Source of the DNA: Clostridiaceae bacterium
Lineage (GTDB): Bacteria; Bacillota; Clostridia; Oscillospirales; QAMX01
DNA: 64,000 bases
NCBI GenBank assembly: GCA_018384365.1
Contig: JAHAYX010000032.1
Span: 66,826-130,825, forward strand
Direction: 5' to 3'
The position numbers and the translations under genes are program-made. The notes beneath the pieces are model-generated. The model did no database searches, was not told the origin of the DNA, and worked only from the letters and a program-made list of their open reading frames with translations. Below are positions 40,547-50,010 of the stretch, piece after piece (positions within the stretch are counted from its first letter, which is position 1; every line of letters starts with the position of its first letter).

Positions 40547-43048
40547 TTACTGCCGCGCATTCCGTGCAATGGCCTTAATGACCTCATCCATGACAATCGG
40601 TTTTGACAGGTGTCCGTTCATGCCCGCGTCCAGAGAAGCCTGAACATCCTCGGCAAAGGCATTGGCTGTCATGGCGATGATGGGGATCCGGCGCGCATCC
40701 GGGCGGCTCTGCATGGTGCGAATGGCCTCCGTGGCTTCGTAACCATTCATTTTCGGCATCATGATATCCATGAAAATGATAGCAAAGGTATCCGGCGGAT
40801 TCTTTGCGAAGGTCTCAACCGTTTCATCGCCGTCAGAGGTTCTGGTCACCTGAGTTCCCAGCTCCTCCAGCTGTACGATGGCAATCTCCGCATTCAGGTC
40901 GTTATCTTCGGCCAGCAGGATTTTGATACCCGAAAGATCCACCTCGGCGGCGTGACAGGACCGCTTCTGTACCTTGCTTTCCTCAGTCAGCTCCAGCGGG
41001 AGCTCCACGGTGAAGGCAGAACCTTCCCCTTTCTTACTTTCCACAGAAATCGTGCCGCCCATCAGGTCGACATACCGGCGGGTGATTGCCATGCCGAGGC
41101 CGGTACCCTTATACTGTGTCCGCGCATCGTTTTCTTCCTGGGAGAACTCGTCAAAAATATGCTGGACAAACTCTTCATTCATGCCGATACCGGTATCAGT
41201 CACCCGATAGCACACTGTGATGTGCCGATCATCCGCGCCCGGAGCATAGCTGGCTTCAAAAGTGATGCTGCCGCCGTCTTCCGTAAATTTCACCGCATTG
41301 CCCAGGATGTTTACCAGGACTTCCCGGATGCGCACGGCATCAGCCAGCACGTAGGGATGTGCCGGGACGGCCAGATTGGCGTGGAATTCGACATTCCGGT
41401 TGGACAGGAATCCCTGTGTAATGCTCATCGCCGTGTCGGCAACCTCCGTAATGTCAACGGGACTGGGGATGAATTTGATTTTCCCGCTTTCAATGCGGCT
41501 GATATCCAGTACGTCATTGATGAGCGTCAGGAGATGGTCGGAACTTTCGCTGATTTTCCGCAGGCAGTTTTTGACTTCCGGCTTCGGATCATGCTTCATG
41601 GCAATGTTTGTGAAGCCGATGATCGCATTCATCGGCGTGCGGATATCGTGCGACATATTGTTCAGGAAGGTGGTCTTTGCACGATTCGCGTTTTCCGCGG
41701 TATGAACGGCATCTTCCAGCCGCTGATTGATTTTTTTGTCCTTGGTACGGTCAGATAAATCCAAAATGTACTTTTTCTCACCCTGAATGTCTGTACAGAA
41801 AACCACGACACGGAACCAAAGCTCCTCTCCGGTTTTCTGATGGATATATTCCCGGTCCCACTCGCGTTGTTCGCCGGGCAAAATAGTGGACAACTGGTCG
41901 AGAATGAGCTCCGACTCGTTCGGCCGGATCAAATGCTCGATTTCATGAACATCACGGAGCACCCGCTCCTCTGAAATACCGACCAGCTTCTCAATATTGG
42001 GGCTTACGTATTCCACGCGCAGATTCCTGGCGTCGACCATCAGAAAAACGTCGTCCACGTTGATGGACAGCTTGGAAAACAGCTCGTCGCGGGCGAGCAG
42101 TTCGTTGTCCTTGCGTTTCAGTTTTTGCCGGTTTTGCTGGACCACCAGCAGTAAAATCGTCATGGCCAGTGCAATGGCAATGCCCGATACGACGATGATG
42201 GTGGTGGACTGCAGCTTGTTCATGCTGGCATTGACCACATAGGTCGGCACAATGCCCAGAACGATCCAGTCCTGAAAATTCGCGGGTTCATAAATCAGAT
42301 AATAATCTCTGCCATCTTTTTCAAATACCAGATTGCCGGATTTGCCTGTGCCAAACGCTTCTTCCAGGTCTGCAAGCTCCTTTTCGGTCAGACTTTCGGA
42401 CTTTTCCAACATGGCAAAGAAATTGCGCATGTCATTCATATCCTGACTGCCGTTATCCACAACAACGCGGCCATCGGGCAGGACCGCAAAAGTGCTGGCC
42501 TGGCCGTTAAAGGCGGAAATTTTCAGCGCGTCCACCATGTCGGAGTTATTGAAGGTGATGGCAATGGCCTCATATTCAAACCCCCGGTAGTTTCCCTTCG
42601 CCGCAGGAATGGCGAACACCATGATTTTCGGCTGATCCGGAACCACGGAGTTGACCACGATCGGCTGTTGATCCAGAATCAGAGCGGGAAGCTTTTCACG
42701 CAGGTCCAGATAGCCTTGCTGCCCCTCCAGCGTGAGATAATTGCCGTCCCGGGAGATGAAATAGAAGTCCGTAAAATGGCTTTCCTCCCGGGCGTGGTTT
42801 ACATAAGTCGTGATTTCGTCGTCGTTTTCCGTTTTGCTGAGATAGGGCTCCCACATCCGCATCCGGCTCCAGTTCACAGACACCAGATTATACAGTGTCT
42901 GGTTCGCCTGATGAAAAATTTCTGTCAGGTGGGCGGTGCTTTCTTCATAAATAGTCTGGGATACAAAACCGAAATAGGCAGAACCGGCCCAAACCACGCC
43001 TGCCGTCAGCACAAGGGCCAACAGCAGAATAACGAGTCGCTTTTTCAT
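40547..43048 (-). CDS. membrane hybrid sensor histidine kinase
   Basis: 833 residues. Two transmembrane segments (about 5-25 and 280-305) flank an extracytoplasmic Cache-like domain (about 30-275: FTDFYFISRDGNYLTLEGQQ). Then a PAS domain (about 325-440: VEYVSPNIEKLVGISEER), HisKA (about 455-520: FLNNMSHDIRTPMNAIIGF), HATPase (about 565-690: REVLVNILGNAVKF, GTGLGMAITRRYVDLMGG), and a receiver (about 705-830: ILLAEDNDLNAEIAI, IFMDIMMPKMNG). It is last in the leftward operon HTH-receiver, binding protein, kinase (36 bp after the binding protein). The Cache domain may bind the ligand or contact the binding protein. Confidence 0.93.
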   Translation of the reverse strand: MKKRLVILLLALVLTAGVVWAGSAYFGFVSQTIYEESTAHLTEIFHQANQTLYNLVSVNWSRMRMWEPYLSKTENDDEITTYVNHAREESHFTDFYFISRDGNYLTLEGQQGYLDLREKLPALILDQQPIVVNSVVPDQPKIMVFAIPAAKGNYRGFEYEAIAITFNNSDMVDALKISAFNGQASTFAVLPDGRVVVDNGSQDMNDMRNFFAMLEKSESLTEKELADLEEAFGTGKSGNLVFEKDGRDYYLIYEPANFQDWIVLGIVPTYVVNASMNKLQSTTIIVVSGIAIALAMTILLLVVQQNRQKLKRKDNELLARDELFSKLSINVDDVFLMVDARNLRVEYVSPNIEKLVGISEERVLRDVHEIEHLIRPNESELILDQLSTILPGEQREWDREYIHQKTGEELWFRVVVFCTDIQGEKKYILDLSDRTKDKKINQRLEDAVHTAENANRAKTTFLNNMSHDIRTPMNAIIGFTNIAMKHDPKPEVKNCLRKISESSDHLLTLINDVLDISRIESGKIKFIPSPVDITEVADTAMSITQGFLSNRNVEFHANLAVPAHPYVLADAVRIREVLVNILGNAVKFTEDGGSITFEASYAPGADDRHITVCYRVTDTGIGMNEEFVQHIFDEFSQEENDARTQYKGTGLGMAITRRYVDLMGGTISVESKKGEGSAFTVELPLELTEESKVQKRSCHAAEVDLSGIKILLAEDNDLNAEIAIVQLEELGTQVTRTSDGDETVETFAKNPPDTFAIIFMDIMMPKMNGYEATEAIRTMQSRPDARRIPIIAMTANAFAEDVQASLDAGMNGHLSKPIVMDEVIKAIARNARQ

Positions 43049-43084
43049 GTCGCCGCCCTCCTTTCCATCATGTTCTCCGGATGT

Positions 43085-44971
43085 TTATTTCCCCTGGAGA
43101 ATGGTTACATACTTTGTGGGCTCCAGGAACTGCCGGGTCTTTTCCAGCGCCTCCTGCATACACTCCTGGCTGGAGAAGTCGTCCACCAGATAATCCTGGC
43201 GCTTCTCCTTCAGGTCGGCAGGCATGGGGCAATTGCAGAAGGTCTCATGCTCCAGGAACGTGTCTGCGCCCACCAGAAGCAGCGTGTAAGTGGCGCTGTC
43301 GTCCAGTTTTTTGCCGTCAATCGTGATTTCTTCCAGACGGAATTTGCCGCGCTCATACTCGGTGACGGTATATTCCATTCCGCTGGTGACGGGCATCAGA
43401 TTGCGGTGGTGGATGGGGTTGGAACCGTCCTCCTTCACATTGACGAGCCAGTCCATGAAGCGGCGGACCTCCTCGCCGGTATACTCGCCCCGGTAAATGG
43501 AGTTTCTGGCGGTGAGGATCCACTTCGCCTGCTGCAGGGTGTAGTCCCCGGCGTAGATGGAGGTGCTGGCCACCGGGGAGTAGGCGATGGCGATCTGGTC
43601 GTCAAAGGCTGCGCACAGGGTGTTCACCAGAGCGGAAGCAGCCTGGCTTCCGTGCTCGGTGAAGTCGTTGGAATAGGCGTTTTTCTGGGTAAACATGACC
43701 TCGACAGCGTCCGGATCCTTATAATCGGTGATCTGCGCGTTGAAAGCGTCATACGCAGCCTGGGCGTCATATTCGCCGGTCATCATCTTATGTCCCACGT
43801 CCTGAGAAATGGCAAATACCTCGGTGGAGGCCAGGCGCATATACAGATGGTTGCTTTCGATGCAGTCCTGCACATACTGGAGCGCTTTGGTCGGGGTGAT
43901 GTTCACTTCTTTGTTATAGGACAGCACGGAGGTGCCGAAGGCAACCTGTTTCTGGCCTTCCTCGCTGAAAATCGCCATCAGGATCTCCATAACGGCCTCG
44001 CGCTTGGCTTCGTCCTTTTCCACGGTGTTGGATACGGCCAGCTGGCACATGGGATAGGTCAGCAGCCAGTTATCCTCGCTGGTTTCCCCGAAATAGGGCA
44101 GGATAACACAGTTGATGCCCCGCTCTGACGTGACATTGTCCGCCAGAGCTGCCGTATTGCGAACCATGGCGGTCTTTCCATTAAAAAACGGTTCCATCGT
44201 AGCGGAAAACTGCAGTTCTTCATCGCCAAGCTGGAAGCGGACATCTTTCAGGAACTGCTCATATTTTGCAAAGACCACGGGCCATACAGTATCATCCAGT
44301 CCGACCTGCGCATCCGCTGTCTCACTTTCATATTCCATGCGCCACTGTGTGCCTTCCAGGCTCATCAGTTCCGGGATGGCGCAGCCCTGCATGGTTTCCA
44401 GGCAGGAATAGTCATAAGACCAGTCGGTCTGGAAGCCTTTGATGCCCACAACCTCAAACGCGTCGATGGCGGCGACAAATTCGGTATAGTTGGTGGGCAG
44501 CGCGATGCCGTACTGGTCAAACAGGTCCTTGTTGGCCATAATGCAGTCCACTTCGGCGCACATGGGCAGCCAGCGGATGGCGCCGCCGGTTTCGCGGTTG
44601 ACCTCGAGATAGCTGGAATAGAAGGTGCCTGCCACCTCGGACTTGCTCAGGTCCATCAGATGCTCGGCCAAAGGCGCGGCATCATTCAATGAGAAGCGGC
44701 GGCAGGTGATGATATCCGGAATTTCCTCGCCGCGCGCCAGCAGATCCTTATAGTATTCCATGGTATTGAAACTCTGGACAAAGGTGAAATCAATATCGGG
44801 GAACTGTTCCTCCAGCCAGGGAGTCAGACCCTTGAGCATGGAACGGTCCCACAGATACATGGTGATGGAAATTTTGTCGTCTTTTCCCGCTTTCTGACCA
44901 GCGCAGCCGGTAAACAGGGCGGCCAGCATGAGGACGGCAAGCAGCAGGCAGATCAATCTCTTGGTTTTCAT
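43085..44971 (-). CDS. solute-binding lipoprotein with 5'-nucleotidase-like C-terminus
   Basis: 628 residues. Lipoprotein signal with lipobox FTGC (Cys about residue 23). About 35-430 is a family 1 extracellular solute-binding domain (ITMYLWDRSMLKGLTPWLEEQFPDI in outline, later NGKTAMVRNTAAL). The C-terminal 170 residues have MPVTSGMEYTVTEY, ITIDGKKLDDSATYTLLL, the pattern of the 5'-nucleotidase C-terminal domain; the metallophosphatase domain is absent. No ABC permease is nearby. Placed between an HTH-receiver gene and a membrane kinase, it probably presents a ligand to the kinase, not to a transporter. Confidence 0.85.
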   Translation of the reverse strand: MKTKRLICLLLAVLMLAALFTGCAGQKAGKDDKISITMYLWDRSMLKGLTPWLEEQFPDIDFTFVQSFNTMEYYKDLLARGEEIPDIITCRRFSLNDAAPLAEHLMDLSKSEVAGTFYSSYLEVNRETGGAIRWLPMCAEVDCIMANKDLFDQYGIALPTNYTEFVAAIDAFEVVGIKGFQTDWSYDYSCLETMQGCAIPELMSLEGTQWRMEYESETADAQVGLDDTVWPVVFAKYEQFLKDVRFQLGDEELQFSATMEPFFNGKTAMVRNTAALADNVTSERGINCVILPYFGETSEDNWLLTYPMCQLAVSNTVEKDEAKREAVMEILMAIFSEEGQKQVAFGTSVLSYNKEVNITPTKALQYVQDCIESNHLYMRLASTEVFAISQDVGHKMMTGEYDAQAAYDAFNAQITDYKDPDAVEVMFTQKNAYSNDFTEHGSQAASALVNTLCAAFDDQIAIAYSPVASTSIYAGDYTLQQAKWILTARNSIYRGEYTGEEVRRFMDWLVNVKEDGSNPIHHRNLMPVTSGMEYTVTEYERGKFRLEEITIDGKKLDDSATYTLLLVGADTFLEHETFCNCPMPADLKEKRQDYLVDDFSSQECMQEALEKTRQFLEPTKYVTILQGK

Positions 44972-45082
44972 TGGCAGTTCTCCTTGTAATTGAATTGGAA
45001 TATCAGAGTCTGTGCATCCGGATAACGGCCTGCAGGCAACCCGGAATTTCAGAATGCAGGGGCACGATTTGCGGGGTGTGGC

Positions 45083-45964
45083 TCATTGCAGTTTTGCCAG
45101 ACTTCGCAGAAGCCGGGCAGAATTACAGGGTTTTACGAGAAAATCGTCCATGCCGATCACAGCGGCTCTCTCCCGGTTTTCGGCAACCGCATTTGCCGTA
45201 AGGGCAAGGATGGGAACATTCGCCCGGATCCGGTTCGGGAGATTCCGGATCATCACCGTTGCTTCAAATCCGTCCATCACCGGCATTTCAATGTCCATCA
45301 GAATAAAATGATAGTATCCCGGCTCGTTTGCCTTCACGGCGGCGACCGCTTCGCTTCCGTTGCTGCCTTCCTCGACGACGAGCCCGTGATCCACAAGGAC
45401 GGCTTTCAGAATTTCGCGGTTCAGCGCGTTGTCATCCACAAGAAGGACTCGCTTTCCCCTTAGTGCGTCCAGGTTTTCTGTGCCATCCGCAGCCGGCGCA
45501 TCCCCTGGCGGTTCGCCGAGGGCACAGGAAATGGTCGTTTCCATAGTGGCAAGAACCGGCTGGATCTTCCCGAGATATTCCTCCGCTTTGGAGCCGTGCC
45601 GCCTTCCGAGTTCGGCATATCCGACCGCGCTGTTCAGTTCGGTTCGTATATCCCGCAGGGATTTTTTATGAAACTCCGCGGCTTTTCTCGCGGCCTCCAG
45701 TTCCTTTTCCAGCAGATCCAGTTTTTCCAGCAGCATTTCATGGTTCGCCTGAGAACTCTGGACTTTTCCATCCGGATAGTGAAGCGTAAACTCTATCGTG
45801 ACGCCCAGCGCATCCAGACATTTCTGGAATTCTTCAAAACTCATGCTTTCCCGGGCCAGTTTTCTGTATAAGGAAGACGGAAGCATTCCCATCCGTTTTG
45901 CAAGGTCGGCTTTTGTGGTTCCGAGCTCAGCACAGACGATATTGATTGTCTCCGCAGTCTTCAT
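45083..45964 (-). CDS. HTH protein with C-terminal receiver domain
   Basis: 293 residues from ATG 45964 (GGGAGG 6 nt upstream). An XRE-like helix-turn-helix is at the N-terminus (about 5-55: ELGTTKADLAKRMGMLPSSL), then a coiled coil (about 75-150), then a receiver (about 170-290: RVLLVDDNALNREILKAVL, FILMDIEMPVMDGFEA with the phosphoacceptor Asp, and LVKP). Classical response regulators have the receiver first, so the order is reversed. The coiled coil has a kinase-like DHp flavour (AAEFHKKSLRDIRTELNSAV) but no HATPase. First gene of the operon, so it may be both sensor output and autoregulator. Confidence 0.88.
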   Translation of the reverse strand: MKTAETINIVCAELGTTKADLAKRMGMLPSSLYRKLARESMSFEEFQKCLDALGVTIEFTLHYPDGKVQSSQANHEMLLEKLDLLEKELEAARKAAEFHKKSLRDIRTELNSAVGYAELGRRHGSKAEEYLGKIQPVLATMETTISCALGEPPGDAPAADGTENLDALRGKRVLLVDDNALNREILKAVLVDHGLVVEEGSNGSEAVAAVKANEPGYYHFILMDIEMPVMDGFEATVMIRNLPNRIRANVPILALTANAVAENRERAAVIGMDDFLVKPCNSARLLRSLAKLQ

Positions 45965-46013
45965 GCGGAACCTCCCTTCCTTCATTCGCCATTGAATAAG
46001 TTACATTTTTAAT

Positions 46014-46042
46014 ATCATAACATATTCGACATATTATTACAA
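46014..46042 (-). promoter_or_regulatory. promoter of the HTH-receiver/binding protein/kinase operon
   Basis: Minus strand: TTGTAA (46037-46042), 17-nt spacer, TATGAT (46014-46019), about 50 bp before the start codon. Confidence 0.6.
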
Positions 46043-46161
46043 GGCATATGGACACGAATTTCAAATTTTAACAAAATATTGAAACGAGCGCAGCGAAAAA
46101 AAGCACACGGGCTTTCTTCCGGTCCGCCTGACGTACCGGCAGGGGATTTCCCCGCCGTATG

Positions 46162-46190
46162 TTGCAAATTCCGGATCGGTATATTATAAT
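46162..46190 (+). promoter_or_regulatory. promoter of the macrodomain operon
   Basis: TTGCAA (46162-46167), 17-nt spacer, TATAAT (46185-46190). Leader of about 110 nt. The stretch 45986-46308 holds only this and the divergent promoter. Confidence 0.65.
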
Positions 46191-46308
46191 GTGGTCGGAT
46201 TGGCCAGAAAAAGAGGCGATCCTTATTTGCTGCCACCGGAAGAATCAACAACCACCATCCCATACAGCAAGCGCGGAAGGAATATTTTCCGATAAGGAGG
46301 GCGGATCC

Positions 46309-47322
46309 ATGCCACTCGAGATTGTGCGAAACGACATCACCAAAATGACCGTTGACGCCATTGTCAACGCCGCCAACGAATCCCTGCTGGGCGGCGGCGG
46401 TGTGGACGGCTGTATCCACCGTGCCGCAGGGCCGGGTCTGCTTCATGAGTGCAGGACGCTGGGCGGATGCAAAACCGGTGATGCCAAGCTGACGGGCGCC
46501 TACCGCCTGCCGTGTAAATATGTGATCCACACGGTGGGGCCCGTGTGGCAGGACGGCACGCACGGCGAGCGGGAAAAACTGGCTTCCTGCTACCGGAAAA
46601 GCCTCGTTCTGGCGAAGGAACACGGCTGTGAAACGGTGGCTTTTCCCTTGATTTCCTCCGGTGTTTATGGTTATCCCGGAGATCAGGCGCTCCGCGTCGC
46701 GGTGGACACGATCGGCGAATTTTTGATGGAGAATGACATGACGGTATTTCTCGTCATTTTCGATCGCGCGTCCTTCCGGATCAGCGGGAAGCTGTTTTCG
46801 GACATCGCGGAGTACATCGACGACAATTATGTGGACGCGCATACCGACGCCCGGCGGGGGCGGGTATATGGGCTGAAACGTCACGATCCGAACGAGGTTG
46901 TGGCCTGCAAGGAGTCCGATGTCCTTCTGGCGTTCGCGCTGCCCTGCGTGAACGGTGGTCTGGACGACCTGCTGTCGAATCTGGACGCCGGATTTTCCGA
47001 AACTCTGCTGCAGCTCATTGACCGCAGCGGGAAAAAGGACGCAGAAATCTATAAAAAGGCCAATGTTGACCGGAAGTTGTTCTCGAAAATCCGCAATAAC
47101 CCGGACTATAAGCCGTCCAAGGCCACCGCACTTGCCTTTGCCATTGCGCTGGAGCTGGATTTGGACGAGACGCGGGACTTTCTGGCCCGCGCCGGTTTTG
47201 CCCTGAGCCGCAGCAGCAAGTTCGACGTCATCATCGAGTACTTTATCCGGCAGAAGAAATACGATGTTTTTGAAATCAACGAGGCACTGTTTGCCTTTGA
47301 TCAAAGTTTGTTAGGAGCGTGA
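46309..47322 (+). CDS. macrodomain protein with C-terminal helical domain
   Basis: 337 residues from ATG 46309 (AAGGAGG 9 nt upstream). Residues 1-170 are a macrodomain: [34 protein letters not shown], and [11 protein letters not shown], with the loops that bind ADP-ribose intact, so ADP-ribosyl hydrolase or O-acetyl-ADP-ribose deacetylase activity is plausible. The C-terminal 110 residues ([20 protein letters not shown], then [20 protein letters not shown]) are a helical domain seen attached to several unrelated domains in Firmicutes and resembling a helix-turn-helix. It lies 4 bp from the ArsC-like gene. Confidence 0.9.
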   Translation: MPLEIVRNDITKMTVDAIVNAANESLLGGGGVDGCIHRAAGPGLLHECRTLGGCKTGDAKLTGAYRLPCKYVIHTVGPVWQDGTHGEREKLASCYRKSLVLAKEHGCETVAFPLISSGVYGYPGDQALRVAVDTIGEFLMENDMTVFLVIFDRASFRISGKLFSDIAEYIDDNYVDAHTDARRGRVYGLKRHDPNEVVACKESDVLLAFALPCVNGGLDDLLSNLDAGFSETLLQLIDRSGKKDAEIYKKANVDRKLFSKIRNNPDYKPSKATALAFAIALELDLDETRDFLARAGFALSRSSKFDVIIEYFIRQKKYDVFEINEALFAFDQSLLGA

Positions 47323-47326
47323 CGGA

Positions 47327-47686
47327 ATGATTCACTTTGTTTGCTACCCCAAATGCACCACCTGCCAGAAGGCGCAGAAGTGGCTGGACGAAAACCGGAT
47401 TGACTATGCGGTCCGGGACATCAAAACAAACAACCCGACGTACGAGGAACTCTCGGCGTGGTACCATGCCAGCGGCCTGCCGCTGAAAAAGTTTTTCAAC
47501 ACCAGCGGCCTGCTCTATAAGTCCATGGATCTGAAAAACCGGCTGCCTGCCATGAGCGAAGAAGAAATGCTGAAACTGCTTGCAACCGACGGAATGCTGG
47601 TGAAGCGGCCGCTTGCTGTCGGGGATGGCGTGGTCCTTGTAGGCTTCAAAGAGGCGGAATGGGAAAGCCGCTTGAAAACCGAATAA
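47327..47686 (+). CDS. ArsC/Spx-family thioredoxin-like protein
   Basis: 119 residues; overlaps the macrodomain transcript with a 4-bp gap. CPKCTTCQKAQKWL at the N-terminus gives a C-x2-C-x2-C pattern at the ArsC/Spx redox site. KPLAVGD-type C-terminal motif present as RPLAVGDGVVLVGF. Single thioredoxin-fold domain of normal length. The YffB/MgsR/Spx branch includes regulators and putative reductases; the Arg needed for RNA polymerase contact in Spx cannot be assigned by eye. Function in ADP-ribose metabolism or stress response is inference from context. Confidence 0.88.
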   Translation: MIHFVCYPKCTTCQKAQKWLDENRIDYAVRDIKTNNPTYEELSAWYHASGLPLKKFFNTSGLLYKSMDLKNRLPAMSEEEMLKLLATDGMLVKRPLAVGDGVVLVGFKEAEWESRLKTE

Positions 47687-47705
47687 ATGTCGCCCATCAT
47701 GCGAC

Positions 47706-47764
47706 CAAACCCTCCTTCGTATGCGCTAAAATCAAGGCGTAATCAAACGAAGGAGGGTTTTTCT
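47706..47764 (+). promoter_or_regulatory. inverted repeat that contains the VWA-gene ribosome binding site
   Basis: AAACCCTCCTTCGT (47707-47720) pairs with ACGAAGGAGGGTTT (47747-47760) across a 26-nt loop and is followed by TTTC. It looks like a terminator for the ArsC-like gene, but its 3' arm is also the AAGGAGG that serves the ATG at 47766. Pairing would hide that site. Confidence 0.65.
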
Positions 47765-47765
47765 T

Positions 47766-48401
47766 ATGACAGAACTGATATTCATCCTGGACCGCAGCGG
47801 TTCCATGGCGGGACTGGAGCGCGACACCATCGGCGGTTTCAACTCCATGATCGAAAAGCAGAAGAAGGAAGCGGGCGAGGCCCTGGTCTCCACGGTGCTC
47901 TTCGACAACGAAAGCGTGGTCATCCATGACCGCCTGCCGCTGGAGAAAGTGCCCCGCATGACGGAAAAGGAGTACTTCACCCGCGGCTGCACGGCACTGC
48001 TGGATGCCGTCGGCGGCGCGATTCACCATATCGGAAACATCCACAAGTACGCACGGCGGGAAGATGTGCCGGAAAAAACGCTGTTCGTCATCACCACCGA
48101 CGGGTATGAAAACGCCAGCCGGCGCTATGACTATGAAACGGTGCGCAGAATGATCGAACGGCAGAAGGAAAAGTACGGCTGGGAGTTTCTGTTTCTGGGC
48201 GCCAATATCGACGCGGCCGCGGAGGCCCGGCGTTTCGGCATCAGCGCTGACCGCGCGGTGAATTACAAGTGCGATGAGGCGGGCACGGCGCTGAACTATG
48301 AGGTCATCCATGAAGCCGTGTGCAGCGTGCGTGCGGCGAGGCCGCTTTGCGCGGACTGGAAGCGGCGCATTGATGAGGATGTGCAGAAACGCGGAAAATG
48401 A
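47766..48401 (+). CDS. von Willebrand factor A-domain protein
   Basis: 211 residues, a single VWA domain. The MIDAS is complete: DRSGSMAG at the start, Thr in TRGCTALLDAV, and Asp in VITTDGYENAS. No signal peptide or membrane helix, so it is cytoplasmic, like TerY-type proteins of tellurite-resistance and stress loci. It is next to the macrodomain/ArsC pair and may be part of the same unit. Partner unknown. Confidence 0.88.
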   Translation: MTELIFILDRSGSMAGLERDTIGGFNSMIEKQKKEAGEALVSTVLFDNESVVIHDRLPLEKVPRMTEKEYFTRGCTALLDAVGGAIHHIGNIHKYARREDVPEKTLFVITTDGYENASRRYDYETVRRMIERQKEKYGWEFLFLGANIDAAAEARRFGISADRAVNYKCDEAGTALNYEVIHEAVCSVRAARPLCADWKRRIDEDVQKRGK

Positions 48402-48455
48402 CCGGCGCGATTTCTGCGGGACTCTGCCATGCGTGCAGAAGTGCGGTTGTGACAG

Positions 48456-48490
48456 TAAAAATTCCCCGGTTTCAGAAAGAAACCGGGGAA
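48456..48490 (-). terminator. terminator of the 48532-50010 lipoprotein gene
   Basis: TTCCCCGGTTTC and GAAACCGGGGAA form a 12-bp stem around AGAAA. Read leftward, TTTTT follows. It lies between convergent genes. Confidence 0.75.
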
Positions 48491-48531
48491 AATACGGATT
48501 GCGGGGTACTGCGCAAAGGAAAAGCGGCAGC

Positions 48532-50010
48532 TTATCCCATTGCATGGGAACCGTCGTCTGTTTCAAAACCGGCGACATACTCCATATAGACTTCGCCATA
48601 CCCGGCACCGCTGACGGCCCACCAGTACACCGTGTATTCACAGGGACCATCCTGCCATGAGGCGTAAATAAACAGCGGAGAGGTGTCGAACATGACATGG
48701 GCGTAGATTGCGCACAGATCGCCGCGGGAAAGCGTGAGGTCGGCAAGAACCGTTTCCGATTCAATTTCGCCGTCAATGTTGAAATCAATCAGCTCGACCT
48801 TGATATTCACGTCATTTTTCAGCGGCAGAAGCAGCATCGGTGTGTCAGAAGCCAGCGCAGCATCCGAAAGGAACACTTCCTCCTTGCGGCCGGTGAAGTA
48901 AAGCTCCTCCAGCTCCGTTCCGTTCGGCTCGCTGATGATGGAGAACAGATCCAGGGGATCCGAACTGCCACTGTAAATCTCTGCCAGCAGATTGCAGGGA
49001 CGCCACAGTTCCGGCTCCCCGACGCGTTCATAGACGGCGCCGTTTGCGGCTGCTGCAAAGTACTGTAAATGACCGAGGTTATCGGTATCTTCGTCACCGA
49101 CGCCCATCAGACAGCAGGGATCTCCGTTGATCGTTTCAACCAGGCCGGGTGCAATCATGTATAACCCCCGGTCGACCAGATCCTCCAGTCCGGCAGGTCC
49201 GAGGTTATCCAGAATGATTTTTTCAGCCATTTCCTCGGAGGGAGGAGCATCCTGGGGATTTGCGGCGTAATAATAGGGGAAGGAAAGGTCGGCTTCCACC
49301 CCGTCGGCTGCCACGGCAAACACGGTGACGTATCCGCCGTTGTCATAGGATACGGTATCTTCGTAAAAGGAGACGATATCACTCACGTGGGGCAATTCAC
49401 CAATGCTCACAAATGCAGGGTCCCCGGCAGGGCGGCTGATGACCCAATCCTCCAGAACGATGCCTACCGGCACGCACTCCACGCCGCCGCCCTCGGTCAA
49501 AAGAAATACGAACGGGGAAACGCTGTTTCCCATACTTCCGATAAAGAGATCCGTATAACTGCCCGTCAGTCCGGAGACCGGATACGGCTCGTTACAGCGC
49601 AAACCGCTGTTCGAACCAAAGTGTTCGGCGGCAGCATCCGGCAGGAGCGTGATTGTGAGCGTGCCGTCCCGGAGCGTTGCCTTTACATATTCGTACGTAT
49701 ATTCGAGAGCGGGATCTTCATCCTGATCGGAAGAATGATCTTGCTCCGGTTTCTTGTTCTGACCGGCGCCTTCGGTGCTTCCGGGACTTTTTTTATCTTC
49801 GGCGTCTTCACCCTTCTGCTCGGTGTCCGGATTGTTTTCCGGATCTTCCGTTTCTCCTTCACCGGAATCCGCCGTATTCAGCTTATCCGGAGAAAAATGC
49901 TTAAATGCCGGTTCGCTGCCGTCGTCCCGCCCGGTACTGGCGCAGCCGGAAAGCAGCAATGTCAGAATCAGCAGAATCGCAATGAAACGATACGTGTTTT
50001 TCTTCCTCAT
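48532..50010 (-). CDS. lipoprotein of unknown function
   Basis: 492 residues. Lipobox LLSGC (Cys about residue 23). A disordered acidic/Pro/Gly linker follows (about 30-100). The remainder is a globular region with TLTITLLPDAAAEHFGS, AFVSIGELPHVSDIVSFY and several four-residue aromatic strands. No enzyme motif found. GGAGAAG precedes the ATG. It resembles, in lipobox plus acidic linker design, the lipoprotein at 59005, but the globular parts differ. Confidence 0.75.
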   Translation of the reverse strand: MRKKNTYRFIAILLILTLLLSGCASTGRDDGSEPAFKHFSPDKLNTADSGEGETEDPENNPDTEQKGEDAEDKKSPGSTEGAGQNKKPEQDHSSDQDEDPALEYTYEYVKATLRDGTLTITLLPDAAAEHFGSNSGLRCNEPYPVSGLTGSYTDLFIGSMGNSVSPFVFLLTEGGGVECVPVGIVLEDWVISRPAGDPAFVSIGELPHVSDIVSFYEDTVSYDNGGYVTVFAVAADGVEADLSFPYYYAANPQDAPPSEEMAEKIILDNLGPAGLEDLVDRGLYMIAPGLVETINGDPCCLMGVGDEDTDNLGHLQYFAAAANGAVYERVGEPELWRPCNLLAEIYSGSSDPLDLFSIISEPNGTELEELYFTGRKEEVFLSDAALASDTPMLLLPLKNDVNIKVELIDFNIDGEIESETVLADLTLSRGDLCAIYAHVMFDTSPLFIYASWQDGPCEYTVYWWAVSGAGYGEVYMEYVAGFETDDGSHAMG

